Below are positions 11,440-22,500 of a stretch of 64,000 nucleotides of DNA, piece by piece; positions within the stretch are counted from its first letter, which is position 1, and each line of letters starts with the position of its first letter. Below the pieces are notes generated by a model that was not told where the DNA came from, ran no database searches, and saw only the letters and a list, made by a program, of their open reading frames with translations. Both the position numbers and the translations under genes were made by a program. The stretch comes from Pictodentalium vernedei (lineage: Eukaryota > Mollusca > Scaphopoda > Dentaliida > Dentaliidae): NCBI GenBank assembly GCA_031216915.1, contig CM062296.1, positions 661,355,838 through 661,419,837 of the forward strand, read 5' to 3'.

Positions 11440-12010
11440 AGGTCTTGTCGTCACCCTGCAGTTTTATTTTTCTACGGTTGGACAGCAGCACCACTGGCGT
11501 GCTCATCGGTTCCCTTGGTACACATCAGTTCTGCCTACATCGCTGTTGACGTGTGAAGGCATGAATCTCATTTTGTAATTTTTCATTCAATGTAATCTTT
11601 ATTTCTGGCTACCTTGGGTCCTCCTCCTGGGACAGAAACGTTTATCTTTTCAAGAGCACCGCCAATGGCGTGCCTTGAAATATACTTGTTGGTCCTATTG
11701 ACCAGATCTCTGCGTTACAGCATTTTTCAAATTTGTGTAGGATGTATATATGTTTTATCTGATTTAATTCTTGTATTATTGTGCTGTGCTGTGCAGTTCA
11801 GTTTTATTTTTATTTCTGGCTACCCTGGGTCATCCTCGGATGAACAAAAAATATTATTTTACCCTTTCAAATAGCACCGCCAATGGCGTGCATTGGAATA
11901 TTTTGTTGGTCATATTGACCAGATCTCTGCGTTACAGCCCTTTTTAAAATTTGTTTAGTTATGTATAAATGTTAATGTTTCGTCTGATTTATTTCATGTA
12001 CTGTTAATAC
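11440..12010 (+). repeat. 3' tandem repeats of the DIRS-like element, about 211 bp
   Basis: 'atttctggctacc(t/c)tgggtc' starts at 11601 and 11812 (period 211). The following words 'gcaccgccaatggcgtgc', 'ttgaccagatctctgcgttacagc' and 'tctgattta' also repeat. A more diverged copy with 'gcaccactggcgtgc' lies near 11487. They directly follow the recombinase frame, where Ngaro-type elements carry split direct repeats. Confidence 0.75.
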
Positions 12011-12384
12011 AGGGCAGTGCCAGGAATAATCATCGTTGTCTCGCCAGGTCGACATTGTTATCTTACTTTAGGTTGGAGTGGTGCCGGGGCCCCTCTCGCA
12101 TATACTGTAATCTGCCAAACCTTTGCGTGCGCCAGTCACTTAGGTGTTAGTGAACATGCCATAACAGCATTCATATTGACACAGTAAACTGAATAGTTCC
12201 CTCTCTGGCACTGCACTAGTCTATAACCAATTTATTGGCAGTTTGCACATTGACATTGTCGTCTATCTAAATATGACTTACTGCATAATATGGGCTTTTA
12301 CATATGACTCGTCCGTTTTGTTCACTTTAAAACATTTGATATTTTGTTTTCATATTAATCAGTGATAAATAAAGCCTTCCGTCT

Positions 12385-12560
12385 ATTTCATTGGTCAATT
12401 TCAAAACTAGACAATTTGATTGGCTGAACAAAATACAACTGGGCCTCATTTTCATAATTTGCACAATTAGAGTTGGAAGCTTTCATTGGTCAATTTCACA
12501 ACTGAACAATTTGATTGGTTAAACAAAATACAACTGGGTTACATTTGCATAATTTCAGTA
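12385..12560 (+). repeat. direct duplication, 95-bp period
   Basis: 'tttcattggtcaatttca' starts at 12386 and 12481, each followed by 'caatttgattgg' and 'aacaaaatacaactggg'. The repeats contain several ATTGG words (inverted CCAAT boxes), but promoter function is not shown. Confidence 0.8.
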
Positions 12561-12606
12561 GGGAGAATTTACGTTATCTGTCCTAGTTAGGGTGGGTTAT
12601 ATTGTA

Positions 12607-12827
12607 TTAATCTTTTACCTACAAGAAAAACGCCATTCATTTTTTTTTATATTTTCACTTTTTGCTTCCAAAACATAGGTTATGACTCCTCATTGGAACT
12701 AGCGTGTCGCGCTCGTTCCAATGAAGGGTCATAGCCTATGTTTTGAAAGCAAAAAATGAATTTTTTTAGTTATACGAGGATGTTTTTTCCAAGTGCCGTC
12801 TGCAACTCAAGTTAGGTGATGGGTTAA
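12607..12827 (-). mobile_element. TTAA MITE, subfamily A, diverged
   Basis: TTAA at both ends, and a core of 'acataggttatgactcc' facing 'gggtcatagcctatgt' round an imperfect centre near 12702. The 'gccgtctgc' arm lies on the right, so the orientation is minus. Confidence 0.8.
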
Positions 12828-13329
12828 AAAGTCATACTAAGTGGCTAATTTGTGCATGTGTGTGTCATATGATAAATATGAAATTAGTGTTTTTCTCATA
12901 TAATATTTATGAAACTCGTTCGAATTTACCGTTTGGGCTCGCTCATTCCATATCCTCTATATATGACGTCCGACCCTCTATAACACGTGGCTACCAGTTG
13001 TTCCATGGGCCCTGATTTTCATCCCTGAGAATTGGCTTGTTTTCCTTGTATCTTGAGTGGGTGTATGCAAACATCTATCCCGGATCATGTTTGCATGGTG
13101 GCGGGTACACTCACTTGCAGTTGGATTTCAACGAATTAATTTCATATTTTCCATTCAGTATTAATATTTTGTAAAAAAAATGATTCTGTTTATTTTAATT
13201 TATAGTTCGTCTGTAAAATTATACTACTATTTATCATCAATAAATATGGCATCATCCATTTGGCACTTCGGTGATGCCCATAACAGAATCTATTTTATGT
13301 TATCTTTTCCCTCTTCAGTATATTGTTAG

Positions 13330-13521
13330 TTGGGCATAAAGATAATTTTTCAAATTTTATTATTTTTTTTAATTTTTGCATAAAAATGTAGCTTTATTCT
13401 ACGACTGGAGCGAACTCATTCCAGTTAGCTGCCATTAGCTGTGTTTTGGAAGCAAAACATTTTGATTATTCAAGAAAAAGTCATGCAAGTGTCGTCTACT
13501 ATCCATCTTTGATTGAGTTAA
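13330..13521. mobile_element. strongly decayed TTAA MITE copy
   Basis: 'ctggagcgaactcattccag', 'gctgtgttttggaagcaaaa' and 'tgcaagtgtcgtct' appear in MITE order. The last four bases, TTAA (13518-13521), are also the first of the next element. The left end is uncertain. Confidence 0.45.
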
Positions 13522-13761
13522 CCCTTTACCCAACGTAACGGTCAAAACCGATTCAGCTCTATTCACAAAAATCGCCAATGAATTTTCATTATTTTTTTTC
13601 ATTTTTTTTCTCAAAAACATTGGTTATGACCCCTCTTTGGAACGAGCTCGTTCCAAATGAGTGGTCAAAACCAATGTTTTTGAGACAAAAATGAAAGAAT
13701 TAGTTATTCAAGAATTTTTTTTGCAAGTGTCGTCTGCTTTTCATGTTAGGTAAAGAGTTAA
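13518..13761 (-). mobile_element. palindromic TTAA MITE, subfamily A
   Basis: TTAA borders. The left arm has 'aacggtcaaaaccg', the right 'gcaagtgtcgtctgc'. The core palindrome is shortened to 'ggaacgagctcgttcc' at its centre. Confidence 0.88.
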
Positions 13762-13764
13762 TTC

Positions 13765-14560
13765 CAAGCACTCGGGTCGCCAGTCTAATTCTGTGAGGAA
13801 TTCGACGCTGTTTTCAGTTGTTTATTTACCCACTTTTTGAGAAGATTGCACGCAGACTACCGATGACGGAATGTGATTTTCTTTTACTCACAGAGATATA
13901 CAGATATTCTTTCCTGCTACAGCTATGTATATCCCAATCAATAAGTATCTAATTCACCTTTAAATCATTAAGGTATTTAACACAAATAGTGTAACTACGC
14001 GGTGTAATAATAAAACCACGAATGTAGAGAGTCTTCATTCCTAGTTGTAATGCCATTAACCCTTTGCCCAACGCACAGAATATAAAAATTTATTATTTTA
14101 ATGATTGATTTATTTTTAAAATTCAAAAATAATCAACAAAACCGTATCACGTGACCCCTCATTGGAACGAGCTCGACTAGCTCGTTCCAATGAGGGGGGG
14201 GGGGGGGGGGCACATGATATGGTTTTGTTGACATTTTTGGAAACATATATTTTTTTACTGCTTAATTTGAAAATTACGCGGGCGGATGCGGGCGAATCGT
14301 TGGGTAAAAGGTTAAAAATTCGGTCTAATCAAATCTCGATTGAGCAACATGCCTAGCGCTGATTCTCGGAAAATGAATGTTTATTGTATTTTGTAGATTC
14401 AATCTTCTGGAATGTATCAGTTCGTTGGAAATGCGAACCGAAGATTTCCTTTTTGGGCCAAGTGTAATATTCCAGACAGTTTAATTTAAACACAGACAAT
14501 GAACTATTTAAGGGCTAGACTTGTTCCAGGCCAAAACAGCGTTCAATTCTTTTTTTTACC
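13765..14560 (+). repeat. direct-duplicated segment, copy 2 (partner 2600-3400)
   Basis: This is the partner of the segment at 2600-3400, with the same order of shared words. The embedded TTAA element is at the equivalent point but belongs to subfamily B instead of A. Confidence 0.65.
14056..14315 (+). mobile_element. palindromic TTAA MITE, subfamily B
   Basis: TTAA borders, with ends 'aaccctttgcccaacg' and 'cgttgggtaaaaggttaa'. The inner core 'cattggaacgagctcg' is shared with subfamily A, but the arms next to it differ ('aacaaaaccgtatcacgtga' facing 'cacatgatatggttttgtt'). A poly-G run breaks the right arm at 14196-14209. Other B copies: 44337-44615, 50643-50893, and a half copy at 58657. 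Confidence 0.9.
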
Positions 14561-14620
14561 CTGGATTTGTGGAGAGTACTAGATGTACAACAGTGATGGC
14601 GGACCTGCTCATAGGAAATT

Positions 14621-14782
14621 TATTTACTTATTTATTAAGGTTTAACGCCACTTTAACAGCCAAGGTCACATCCCGTCGGTGACGGTTTTACGGGTGGAGG
14701 AAGCCGGAGTTCCCGGAGAGAACCACCGAGCAACGACGAGCAGCTGCCAGCTCCCCAACATCGTAACTCCGCACTGCAGCAA
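14621..14782 (-). mobile_element. SINE, 3' part, with 10-bp target duplication
   Basis: It starts on the plus strand with 'tatttacttatttatt' (the reversed A-rich tail), then 'gacggttttacgggtggagg' and 'ccggagttcccggagagaac', words common to all SINE copies here. It is flanked by 'ataggaaatt' on both sides (14611-14620 and 14783-14792). The tRNA-like head is missing, so the copy is 5'-truncated. Confidence 0.85.
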
Positions 14783-14970
14783 ATAGGAAATTAGTAATAC
14801 TTTATTCAACAACCTTATATGGCTGCAGGATTAAATTGTTGTTGCAAAATCGTTGTCAGTTGTGCTGTCATCGCGCCACATTCATCTTCTTTCCCTTCAC
14901 GCAAACAAGGTGCACATTGAAAAGTCAGGCTGAAAAAATTAAAAGCGTGAAAATACTGTACAGTACTTAC

Positions 14971-15075
14971 AATTTTCTGCAATGTGTCTACAGCTTGTGT
15001 TGTCTGTTCATTTTCACTGATACCATATGTGTTATTTAACGCTGAGTATAACACATCTCTTGTAATGTCACTGAG
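14971..15075 (-). CDS. tetraspanin exon: first part of the large extracellular loop
   Basis: A 105-bp phase-0 exon on the minus strand. The acceptor is 'tttctttgtag' (15076-15086) and the donor 'gtaagt' lies just below 14971. It encodes 35 residues beginning LSDITRDVLYSALNNTYG and ending AVDTLQKI, the usual helical start of the tetraspanin large loop. Family members often have a 99-bp exon here, ending just before the CCG motif. It follows the 75-bp TM3 exon at 42740-42666 after an intron of about 27.6 kb. A glycosylation motif (NNT) is present. The exon with CCG was not found between here and position 1. Tetraspanins organise membrane microdomains. Orthology is not resolved. Confidence 0.85.
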
Positions 15076-15449
15076 CTACAAAGAAAAGCATGTATGATAT
15101 TACGAATTCGCCAGTTTCATCAGAATACTCAGTGCTCATTCATTCGCTTCTGTTCATCCTTTCGTTCAGTGCCGTGTCTTTCATTCATTCGTACACTCAT
15201 CAATTCGTCCAGTCGCACATACATTCACTCGGTAGAGTTGATGGGTGGATGTGTAAACGATTGGACATGTGGGTGAATGACCGACTGGCTGTCCCAGACA
15301 TCTAAGGTACGTTACATTAAATGACTGTTACTATACTGACCATTCCAAATAAGTCAACTGTTGAAACCCACTGTAGTTACTATCAACTATAGAAATAGAG
15401 TCCGCTTTGATGCGGCCAGATAACAGTACTCATTTGATGTCTATCGTAT

Positions 15450-15698
15450 TTAACACTTACGCTACCGAAAGAGACTATTGTCACCTATGTTATGATGATT
15501 ATCTGTAGGTTCTGGTATGCGCAAATCAAACCTACCATCTGATTGATTGTTGGAAAAGGCTAAGAGAGCAATTTCCAACAATTAATCAGATGATAGAGTT
15601 TCAAGTTTGTCATACATTTGATTTAACTTCCTCGCATACAGGTATACATAGAGGTCTTCCATATATGAATAAAGTGGGCGTGACAGTAAAAGGGTTAA
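15450..15698 (+). mobile_element. TTAA MITE, family D, with central hairpin
   Basis: TTAA at both ends (TTAACACTTACGC and, reversed, TTAACCCTTTTACTGTCACG). The core hairpin has 'ctaccatctgattgattgtt' facing 'aacaattaatcagatgatag' (about 15532-15596). A fragment of its right end recurs, inverted, at 44893-44940. It sits inside the tandem array. Confidence 0.75.
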
Positions 15699-16283
15699 GC
15701 TCATCATATGCCATTTTGTTTAACCAATTGAACTTTCAGTACTAATCAATTTTTATCCCGTTATAAATTGTATAGTTGTCAATTGTAAAGGCTTCATTCA
15801 TTTTCTTATGCTCACCAATTCGTTCGTTTCTTCATTCATTCATTCATTTCATTCACTATTTTGAGTGGGTGGGTTGGTTTATGAATAAATGGGCGTGTGA
15901 ATGTCACGCCCCCTGACTGTCCCAGTCTCACAAGTCAAATTAAATTGCTGCTATATTAATGACCATTAACGATTAATCCGTACAATCTTGGCTGATACCG
16001 CCAGCTTGATGCAGCCAAGTAACCGTACTCCTTTGATGTCTACTTTATTTAAGCAAGAAGTACCTGCTCATCATACTGTGTGTTGTTTCGCCTCTTTTGC
16101 TATTATCACTCATTCATTTTTATCCTGCGATAACTTTTATGGTCACTGGCAGTTGTGAAGGCTTCAATGATTCTCTTATTCGTTCAGTCTTACCCATTCG
16201 TTCATTCATTCATTTCATTCACTCTTTTTGAGTGTATGGATGAGTGTGTTAACGAAGGTACGTATGAGTGTTTGACCCACGGA

Positions 16284-16757
16284 CAGAGGCGGACTTGCCG
16301 TATGGTCCACTGGGAAATGTCCGGTGAGCCCCCTATTACGTGTCCCCCATGGACACCAAAATGGATGCAGCCCAACAGCTGTTGGTGCATGAAATTTCGC
16401 GAAAAGACGAAATGGATCAGATTGCATAGACTATTGGTTTTTCGAAATGGGGACTGCCATTAATCGGTCAGATACAAATAAACAGCGTTCTCTCGGTTCG
16501 AAAAATTAAAACTGTCTTCCATTGGGTCGAACTATGGTCGGCCCGATGAGTCCGAGCCCTCTTTGGTGCAACCATTTTGCCAAATGAGCGACAAAAATGA
16601 TACAGAAATGTCATCGAAATGCCCTCTATGTGGACTGCCCTTGATCGCACAGATGCAAGGAAGCAGCGTTCTTTCAGTTCGAAATATCCAAATTTTGTCC
16701 AGGTCCAGGCCCCTTGGTACATTTCCCGGCAACTTTTCTTGGCCCAGTCCGCCCCTG
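16284..16757 (+). mobile_element. hAT-type MITE with perfect 8-bp target duplication
   Basis: A 474-bp element with inverted ends CAGAGGCGGACT and, reversed, CAGGGGCGGACT. The 8-bp duplication 'cccacgga' stands directly on both sides (16276-16283 and 16758-16765). CAG ends plus 8-bp duplications are characteristic of hAT transposons. Inside is a diverged internal repeat ('gactgccattaatcg' and 'gactgcccttgatcg'). The frames on both strands have no transposase features. Inserted into the third unit of the tandem array. Confidence 0.92.
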
Positions 16758-17790
16758 CCCACGGACTGTTTCAGGCATCCACGATAAACTCCTCAATTCT
16801 TGGCAGATACCGTCTTCTGTGAAAAGAGTATCTAATTTGCTGCTTGACGTACCTTCTTTGATGTTTATATTCCTTACATCAAGAGGCACTTGCTCATCAA
16901 CTACAGTAGAATTTGTTTGATCACCGAAGTAAGAGAGCTTTTGCCAGTTGTAAAATATATGATTAGCTCATTCATCTGTCAATCGTCATTTGTTGAGCCA
17001 CCCATGCGCTCAATCGTTCCTACATTCACTGTTTTGAGTAGGCAGATGGGAGGGTGAACGAATGGGTGTATGGGGGTGTGACTAACAGACTGTCTCAGGT
17101 TGATTAATTAAGTTAAGCTCCTGCTATGCTACTGACCATCCATGCGTGAATAAGCCAATCTTGACTTGAAACAGCCGCTAATTCATTCCTTCTCTATCAT
17201 TCATCCCATTCGTCAACTCATCCATTGGTTCAGTCGCGCAATCCAATCCTTCGCTCATTCTGAAGGCGAAGAGTCACTCTCATGTAAAAAATCCATCCTT
17301 TTCCAGTTGGAAATACGGTTTTTTATCAGCGCACACATTCGTCCGTTATCATCCATTCACCCATCAATTTTCTATGTTGTTCATTCGTGCACTCACTCCA
17401 GTAGCGAACTGGTCCCAGACAGCTGGAAAAGATTTCACTAGCTGATTCATTCGTTCGCTATCATTCATTCAATCATCCAGTCGCCCAGTCGTTCAGTCAT
17501 CCATTCATTCACTCATTCGAGTGGATGGGTGGATGCATGAATGGATGGAGAGATGGGTGAGAAATCGAGTGGCTGTCCCAGTCCAACAATTTAAGTTGAG
17601 TAGCTACTTTTTTACTGTCCATTATTCATAAAACATCCAACTCCGATTATTGTAAAAATAGTGTTTGCTTTGTTGCTAGGCGCAGCGATCTTACAGTGCG
17701 CCTTTGATGTTTACATTATTTAAGAAAGAAGCGCCTGGTCATCAAACCAGTGTTGTTTGACCGATTGGGCTTTTAATGGTCATTCATTCG

Positions 17791-18100
17791 TTTTTTTTAT
17801 TATTCTACCACCCATTCATCCGTCTGTCCATGATACCACAAAACCACACATTCTTGTAGGGGGGGGGGGGGGGGATACTGCATCCAACTTACTTGTATAT
17901 ATACTCCGCTATTAGTATCACAGTTGTACAGTATAATTGGGTTCCTTTCCTAAGCCATAATTGCTGCATGAAATTGTTAAAACAACCTGTGCCAAAAATG
18001 TAGCAGAAATGACTCTTTTCAAAATATGATGTGCGATTTGCAAATATCGGGCTTACCGAAATTTTCCACATTCCCTCAAACACCTCGTATAACTTAATAA
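17791..18100. other. unrecognised stretch with a poly-G run
   Basis: A G-run at 17859-17872. Otherwise nothing recognised. Confidence 0.4.
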
Positions 18101-18101
18101 T

Positions 18102-18747
18102 ATGAGGCCCGAGAATGATGATGATCGAGGAGGATTAGGTCTTTACATTTATGATGGAGTGGCTTACAAAGTTAAAAGTGACATCTCTGTATTTATTCAT
18201 CAAGCTTTCGAATCTCTGTTTATTGAAATCAAAGATAAACAGAATTGCAAAGTTATCGGTGTCATTGATAGACCCAACACACCACCAAACGCCGATGTTA
18301 AAATTTTCCCATCAAAACTAAATGAATTAAGTGATGTTCTGAATATCGAAAATAAAAAAAAAGTTTATACTATGGGTGATCTGAATCAAGACCTTCTTAA
18401 AACAACCATACACCCCAAGGCGGAAGAATATGTCGATCTCATGTTCAGTCGGGGATTCTGACCTTGCATTACAATCCAACTGGAGTAATCCATCATGTCG
18501 CTACTCTGTTAGGTCATATCTTTTCTAATAGTTTTCACAAACATCCTTTTCCTGAATAATAATACTTTAGTTTGAACATAACTATGAATCCAGAGAGTAA
18601 TGTAGAATACCTCTATCACAAAGTGATTTTCCCCAGTATTGCAATCAAACTGTCCCAATACATCTTATGAAACCGTCCTAACCATCTATGTGGAAGCCTA
18701 CGAAAAAGCATTACCATTCAAATGTTTGCGACAGAACAAAAAAATTA
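18102..18747 (+). pseudogene. LINE endonuclease fragment
   Basis: The frame 18102-18461 carries GGLGLYIYDGVAYKVKSDIS, FESLFIEIK, VIGVIDRP and MGDLNQDLL, the blocks of the apurinic-type endonuclease of CR1/Jockey-like LINEs (usually GGVGIYI..., GVIYRP, GDFNIDLL). After 18461 the text continues with frameshifts up to the inserted MITE. The enzyme would nick target DNA for target-primed reverse transcription. Substitutions (IDRP, GDLN) and frameshifts show decay. Confidence 0.82.
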
Positions 18748-18998
18748 TTAACCCTTTACCTAACATGAAAAGCAGACGACACTTGCAAAAAAAATTCTTG
18801 CATAACTAATTTTTTTCATTTTTTGTCTCAAAAACATAGGTTATGACCCCTCGTTGGAACGAGCTCGACGAGCTCGTTCCAACGAGGGGTCATAACCTAT
18901 GTTTTTGAGACAAAAAATGAAAATATTTTGAAAATTAATTGGCGATTTTTGAGAATAGCGCTGGCCGGTTTTGGCCGTTACGTTGGGTAAAGGGTTAA
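18748..18998 (+). mobile_element. palindromic TTAA MITE, subfamily A, inserted in LINE
   Basis: A near-perfect subfamily A copy with TTAA on both sides (18748-18751 and 18995-18998). Taking the element out with one TTAA rejoins LINE codons in frame across the site. Confidence 0.95.
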
Positions 18999-19495
18999 AC
19001 AGCAACCTTGGATGACCAGGGGACTTATGGTGTTTTCTAACAATAAACAAAAATTTTACCACTAACAATTGAAAGTGCCCATTGAACAGAATATACAAAA
19101 CTATAATAACTAGAGGAGGATTTTCAGTTCAAAAGGTTAAAACACAATGCAGAACAATCTGTTACAGAGATATCACAAATGAAAACAAAACTAACACGCG
19201 AAAAACATGGCCAATTTTAAACGAAGCCATCAATAAAAGAAAACGCGAAGCTAACTTACCTTCGTTTTTTATTCACGATAATACAAAAATAAACGAAACC
19301 CGTCACATAGCAAAAGAATACAGCACTTTCTTCGTGGACATCGGAAAAACAATATCCGAAACCAAATAACGCTTACGTAGACAACATGATCAGTGACATT
19401 CTAAATAGTTTTTATATAATTCCCACTAATCCAAAACAAGTCCACCAATTGATAAACAAAATGAAGCCAAAATCGTCAAAAGATTGTAACGAAAC
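18999..19495 (+). pseudogene. LINE, region between endonuclease and RT, truncated
   Basis: It begins with QQPWMTRGLM and, through frameshifts, continues as CYRDITNENKTNTRKTWPIL, NEAINKRKREANLP and FFVDIGKTI (frame 19082-19369), the well-known linker that precedes the RT domain in CR1/Jockey-like LINEs. LINKMKPKSSKDCNE follows before the match ends near 19495, just before the inverted-repeat element at 19555. Confidence 0.82.
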
Positions 19496-19598
19496 GGTAC
19501 GATAGTAGTGGAAACGTCATAATCAACGTGTGGGCAATATTTCCAAGCATGAAACGCTAAAAACTAAAGTGTTAAAAACTACACTTGAAGTGCTGTAT

Positions 19599-22500
19599 TT
19601 AAGGGGTCGTCCAACCTAACTTTGGTCAATTTTTTGACATTTTTCTCAATGCCTCAGAAACAGATAAGAGAAGTAAGGAAAGGCAAATTATATATCAAAA
19701 TAATGATTAAAGTGCATAGAAAAGGTACATATAATTTTTTTCAGGAAAAAAGTGAATTTTATGATTTTGAGGAAGATTAATTTGCAAATGGCATAAGTAA
19801 CGAACAGGTAAAACCACAAAATAATCGGTAATTCGAAAGCCTTGTCCTCAATATAATGATAACATACTACAGACTCGGAGAAAGCATTTTTTGACACACT
19901 CTCTGGTGGGTTTTGACGTTTGAACGTAAAAACACCAACACAAATTTTTGATGTTCCGGATGTGGCCATGTTTCAATGATGTTTATTCCGGTCATGTGAT
20001 TACGATGTGGTTCTTGCAGAAATACTCAATTTGGGCAATCGTAAGAATGCAAGGACGTGATCACGCCCTTTATTTGTTCGAGACAATGTATGAGCGGATT
20101 TTCAAACAGGTGACAGCAAATACTTGAGCTGTTAATGTCATAACTGCAAAATATGGTTCGAAATTCCTTCTCGTGTTTACAGGCCGTCTGAACTTTTTTG
20201 TTGACAAAAAATCTGAATTATTGCGCACTAGAAAGACAACATGAACTACTTGTAAAAAAATAACCGAGTGTATAAAATCGGACGATACACATAAAATAAG
20301 ACAATATTCATAACAAAGTGAGCAAAATGCTTCAGAAATCACTTTTTCACGAAGTATATTCCAAGTGACCTGGAACTATATTGAGCGTGTTGATTTCCCC
20401 CGATGTTGTGAAGTTATTTACTTCCTAGTAACCATGGAATTTGAGGCGGGTGTGTTTGATGTCTGCAAAGGACCGATTGAAGATGGGTTGAAAATGATGC
20501 ATTCGTGCTTTTAAATAAGGTGCGCTTGAGAATTTAGTTTTTTCTTGCAACCAACCATACTAACACAAGCGTCGATCAGTGTCTTTTGTCATCGTTTTAC
20601 ACTGACAAATGTGACAAATCTCCTTCACCGGAAACCATCCCCCAACTTGCATATCACAATAAACATAACCGCTGTCACTGAGTGTCAGCGTGGCCGTGTG
20701 GTCAAAACCGAAACGAATTATCGAATGAACGGTCAATATTAGCTGCAATTGGCTTTTAAACAAATGAAATACACGAAATATTCGCAATTTCTTCATTATT
20801 CATGCCGAGTTACTTTTTAACCAAACCACATGCGTTCAGTTTCGTTTGTCGGCATCAAACTGATATTGTTTGTGGTAATTAAATAGTACAAGAAGGCGAA
20901 GGAAGCCAAATATTTCCCATCATCTATTAATTAATTAAAATTGATAATTTCTTTTATTTTACTGAAATTATGAATTGATAAGGTGGGTGTGTTGCGATTA
21001 TTATGCCCCAGACCCGGAAGTTGGAAAATCAAAGGTGCATCTAGGGCCGTGCAGTGGTGACCCCTGTCTTCTTAATCTTAGTCTTACCCATTCATCATTA
21101 CATGTACCAACATTCTCCCTTGTATCTCAACCATTGCTACTCCAATTTGAAGGATATTTGTTGTTGTGATCGAGCATCATGGGGAAACAATGCCTGTGTA
21201 GCTGCTGTAGCATGTGTTTCTTCTCACATTTTTTCAGAGTTGTGGTACTTTTTCACTCTTTTGAGTTAGAAAATTTTGTTTATAACTAGTTGATTTGTTA
21301 CAATTTGTTGCAAAGTGCCTGCTAATACCCTCAATTGTATTGCTACAGAATTATCTGGTGGAGATTTTGTTCCTTCCTATTACTTATCAAGCAACAACCT
21401 AATGAATATTCTGTATAAAGCCACCAATCTGATGTTTGACACTTTTATCGGAGCTTTTTTGAAGGCTTATGGAACTCAAAATGTTGATGATGGCAGGACT
21501 TTTCTATTCCATTAATCGATAAATTAAGTGTTATAGTTGGAAGTAAGAAGCATGAGAGGTCCAGAACTAAAAGTCTAAAAAGAATGTTTTGCAATGTAAC
21601 ATGATTTTTGCAGATACACTTATTTGGAGGGTTACCTGTCTGATAGTGTTTGGAACATGTGTGGCCAGGATCTTCAAAAAGAAAAAAAGAGTTAAACTCT
21701 GAGAAAAAAGGCATATGCCTTGAGTGCCGGAGGTAGCGTCATACAAGGAAGAGAGCCCCCCCCCCCCACCCCTTCCGGGATATTTTTTGTGTCAAATGGA
21801 GCTCACTTGTCACCTTTTGGGGATTGCTTTGTGTACTGCGTTCTTGGAAAAAATATGTGAGACCCTCTCGATGTGCCCTTCTGATCTCAATATGCCAATA
21901 AGCCTCCTTGGGGAAAGTACATGCAATAATGGTTATGTAAGGTTGATTTGATGTGTTTTGAATAACAATGTACTTTTAAGTACATTAGATGGTTTATTGC
22001 AGTGACAGGTTACAGTTACCCTTATTTCTTCTACAACAGATATCATGAGTGTATTGGTGTCCAAGAGTAAACAAAGCTATTATACTTATTGATAAATCAG
22101 ACAAATTTAACAATTTAATCACTATCAAATTGATGCGTGGGATAAAAGGGGTTACAGTGCAAGGGGTTTGTAAATATATTTATTCAACTACAATGTATGA
22201 CTTTGCAGTGCATTCTACATAATAGAATATCATAGTTTCTTTCCAAACCACCACAGTAAAACATACATCTTTATATTGGGAGACACTATTTTGTCCTTCC
22301 ATACTTCTTCTGCTGGACTCCTTCAAGTTGACCTTTGCTGAACTCCCCAAATCAAAACATAAACAAAAGAAAATGTCTGCCTTCAATCAGTGAGCACTCC
22401 ACTTATAACATTTGGTCTCAGTCTTTATTACTTTCATGAATTAGGAAAAGACTTCTTCGAGTATGTACTTCAATCTTTCTAGAATACAGCTGTTATTTTA

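Larger units (their letters stand above)
15100..17790 (+). repeat. diverged tandem array, unit about 600 bp, rich in CATTCATTC
   Basis: Four to five degenerate units share the same word order: CATT/CGTT-rich text, 'gtgggtggat'-like text, 'ctgtcccag' (15287, 15919, 17571; 'ctgtctcag' at 17091), 'tactgacc', and 'ctttgatgtctac'-like text (about 15433, 16033, 16856, 17702) followed by a poly-pyrimidine or 'aagaagcgcctg.tcatca' stretch. Spacing is about 600 bp, increased to about 820-850 where insertions occurred. The many short open frames are by-products of the CATT words. Confidence 0.7.

Noticed and set aside
1-14970. Tetraspanin CCG-motif and TM4 exons
   Set aside because: I looked on the minus strand for the Cys-Cys-Gly codons with splice borders and saw none. 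They are probably left of the window.
16155-16920. Many overlapping frames of 60-100 codons on both strands
   Set aside because: They cover the hAT MITE and CATT-rich array. No transposase motif.
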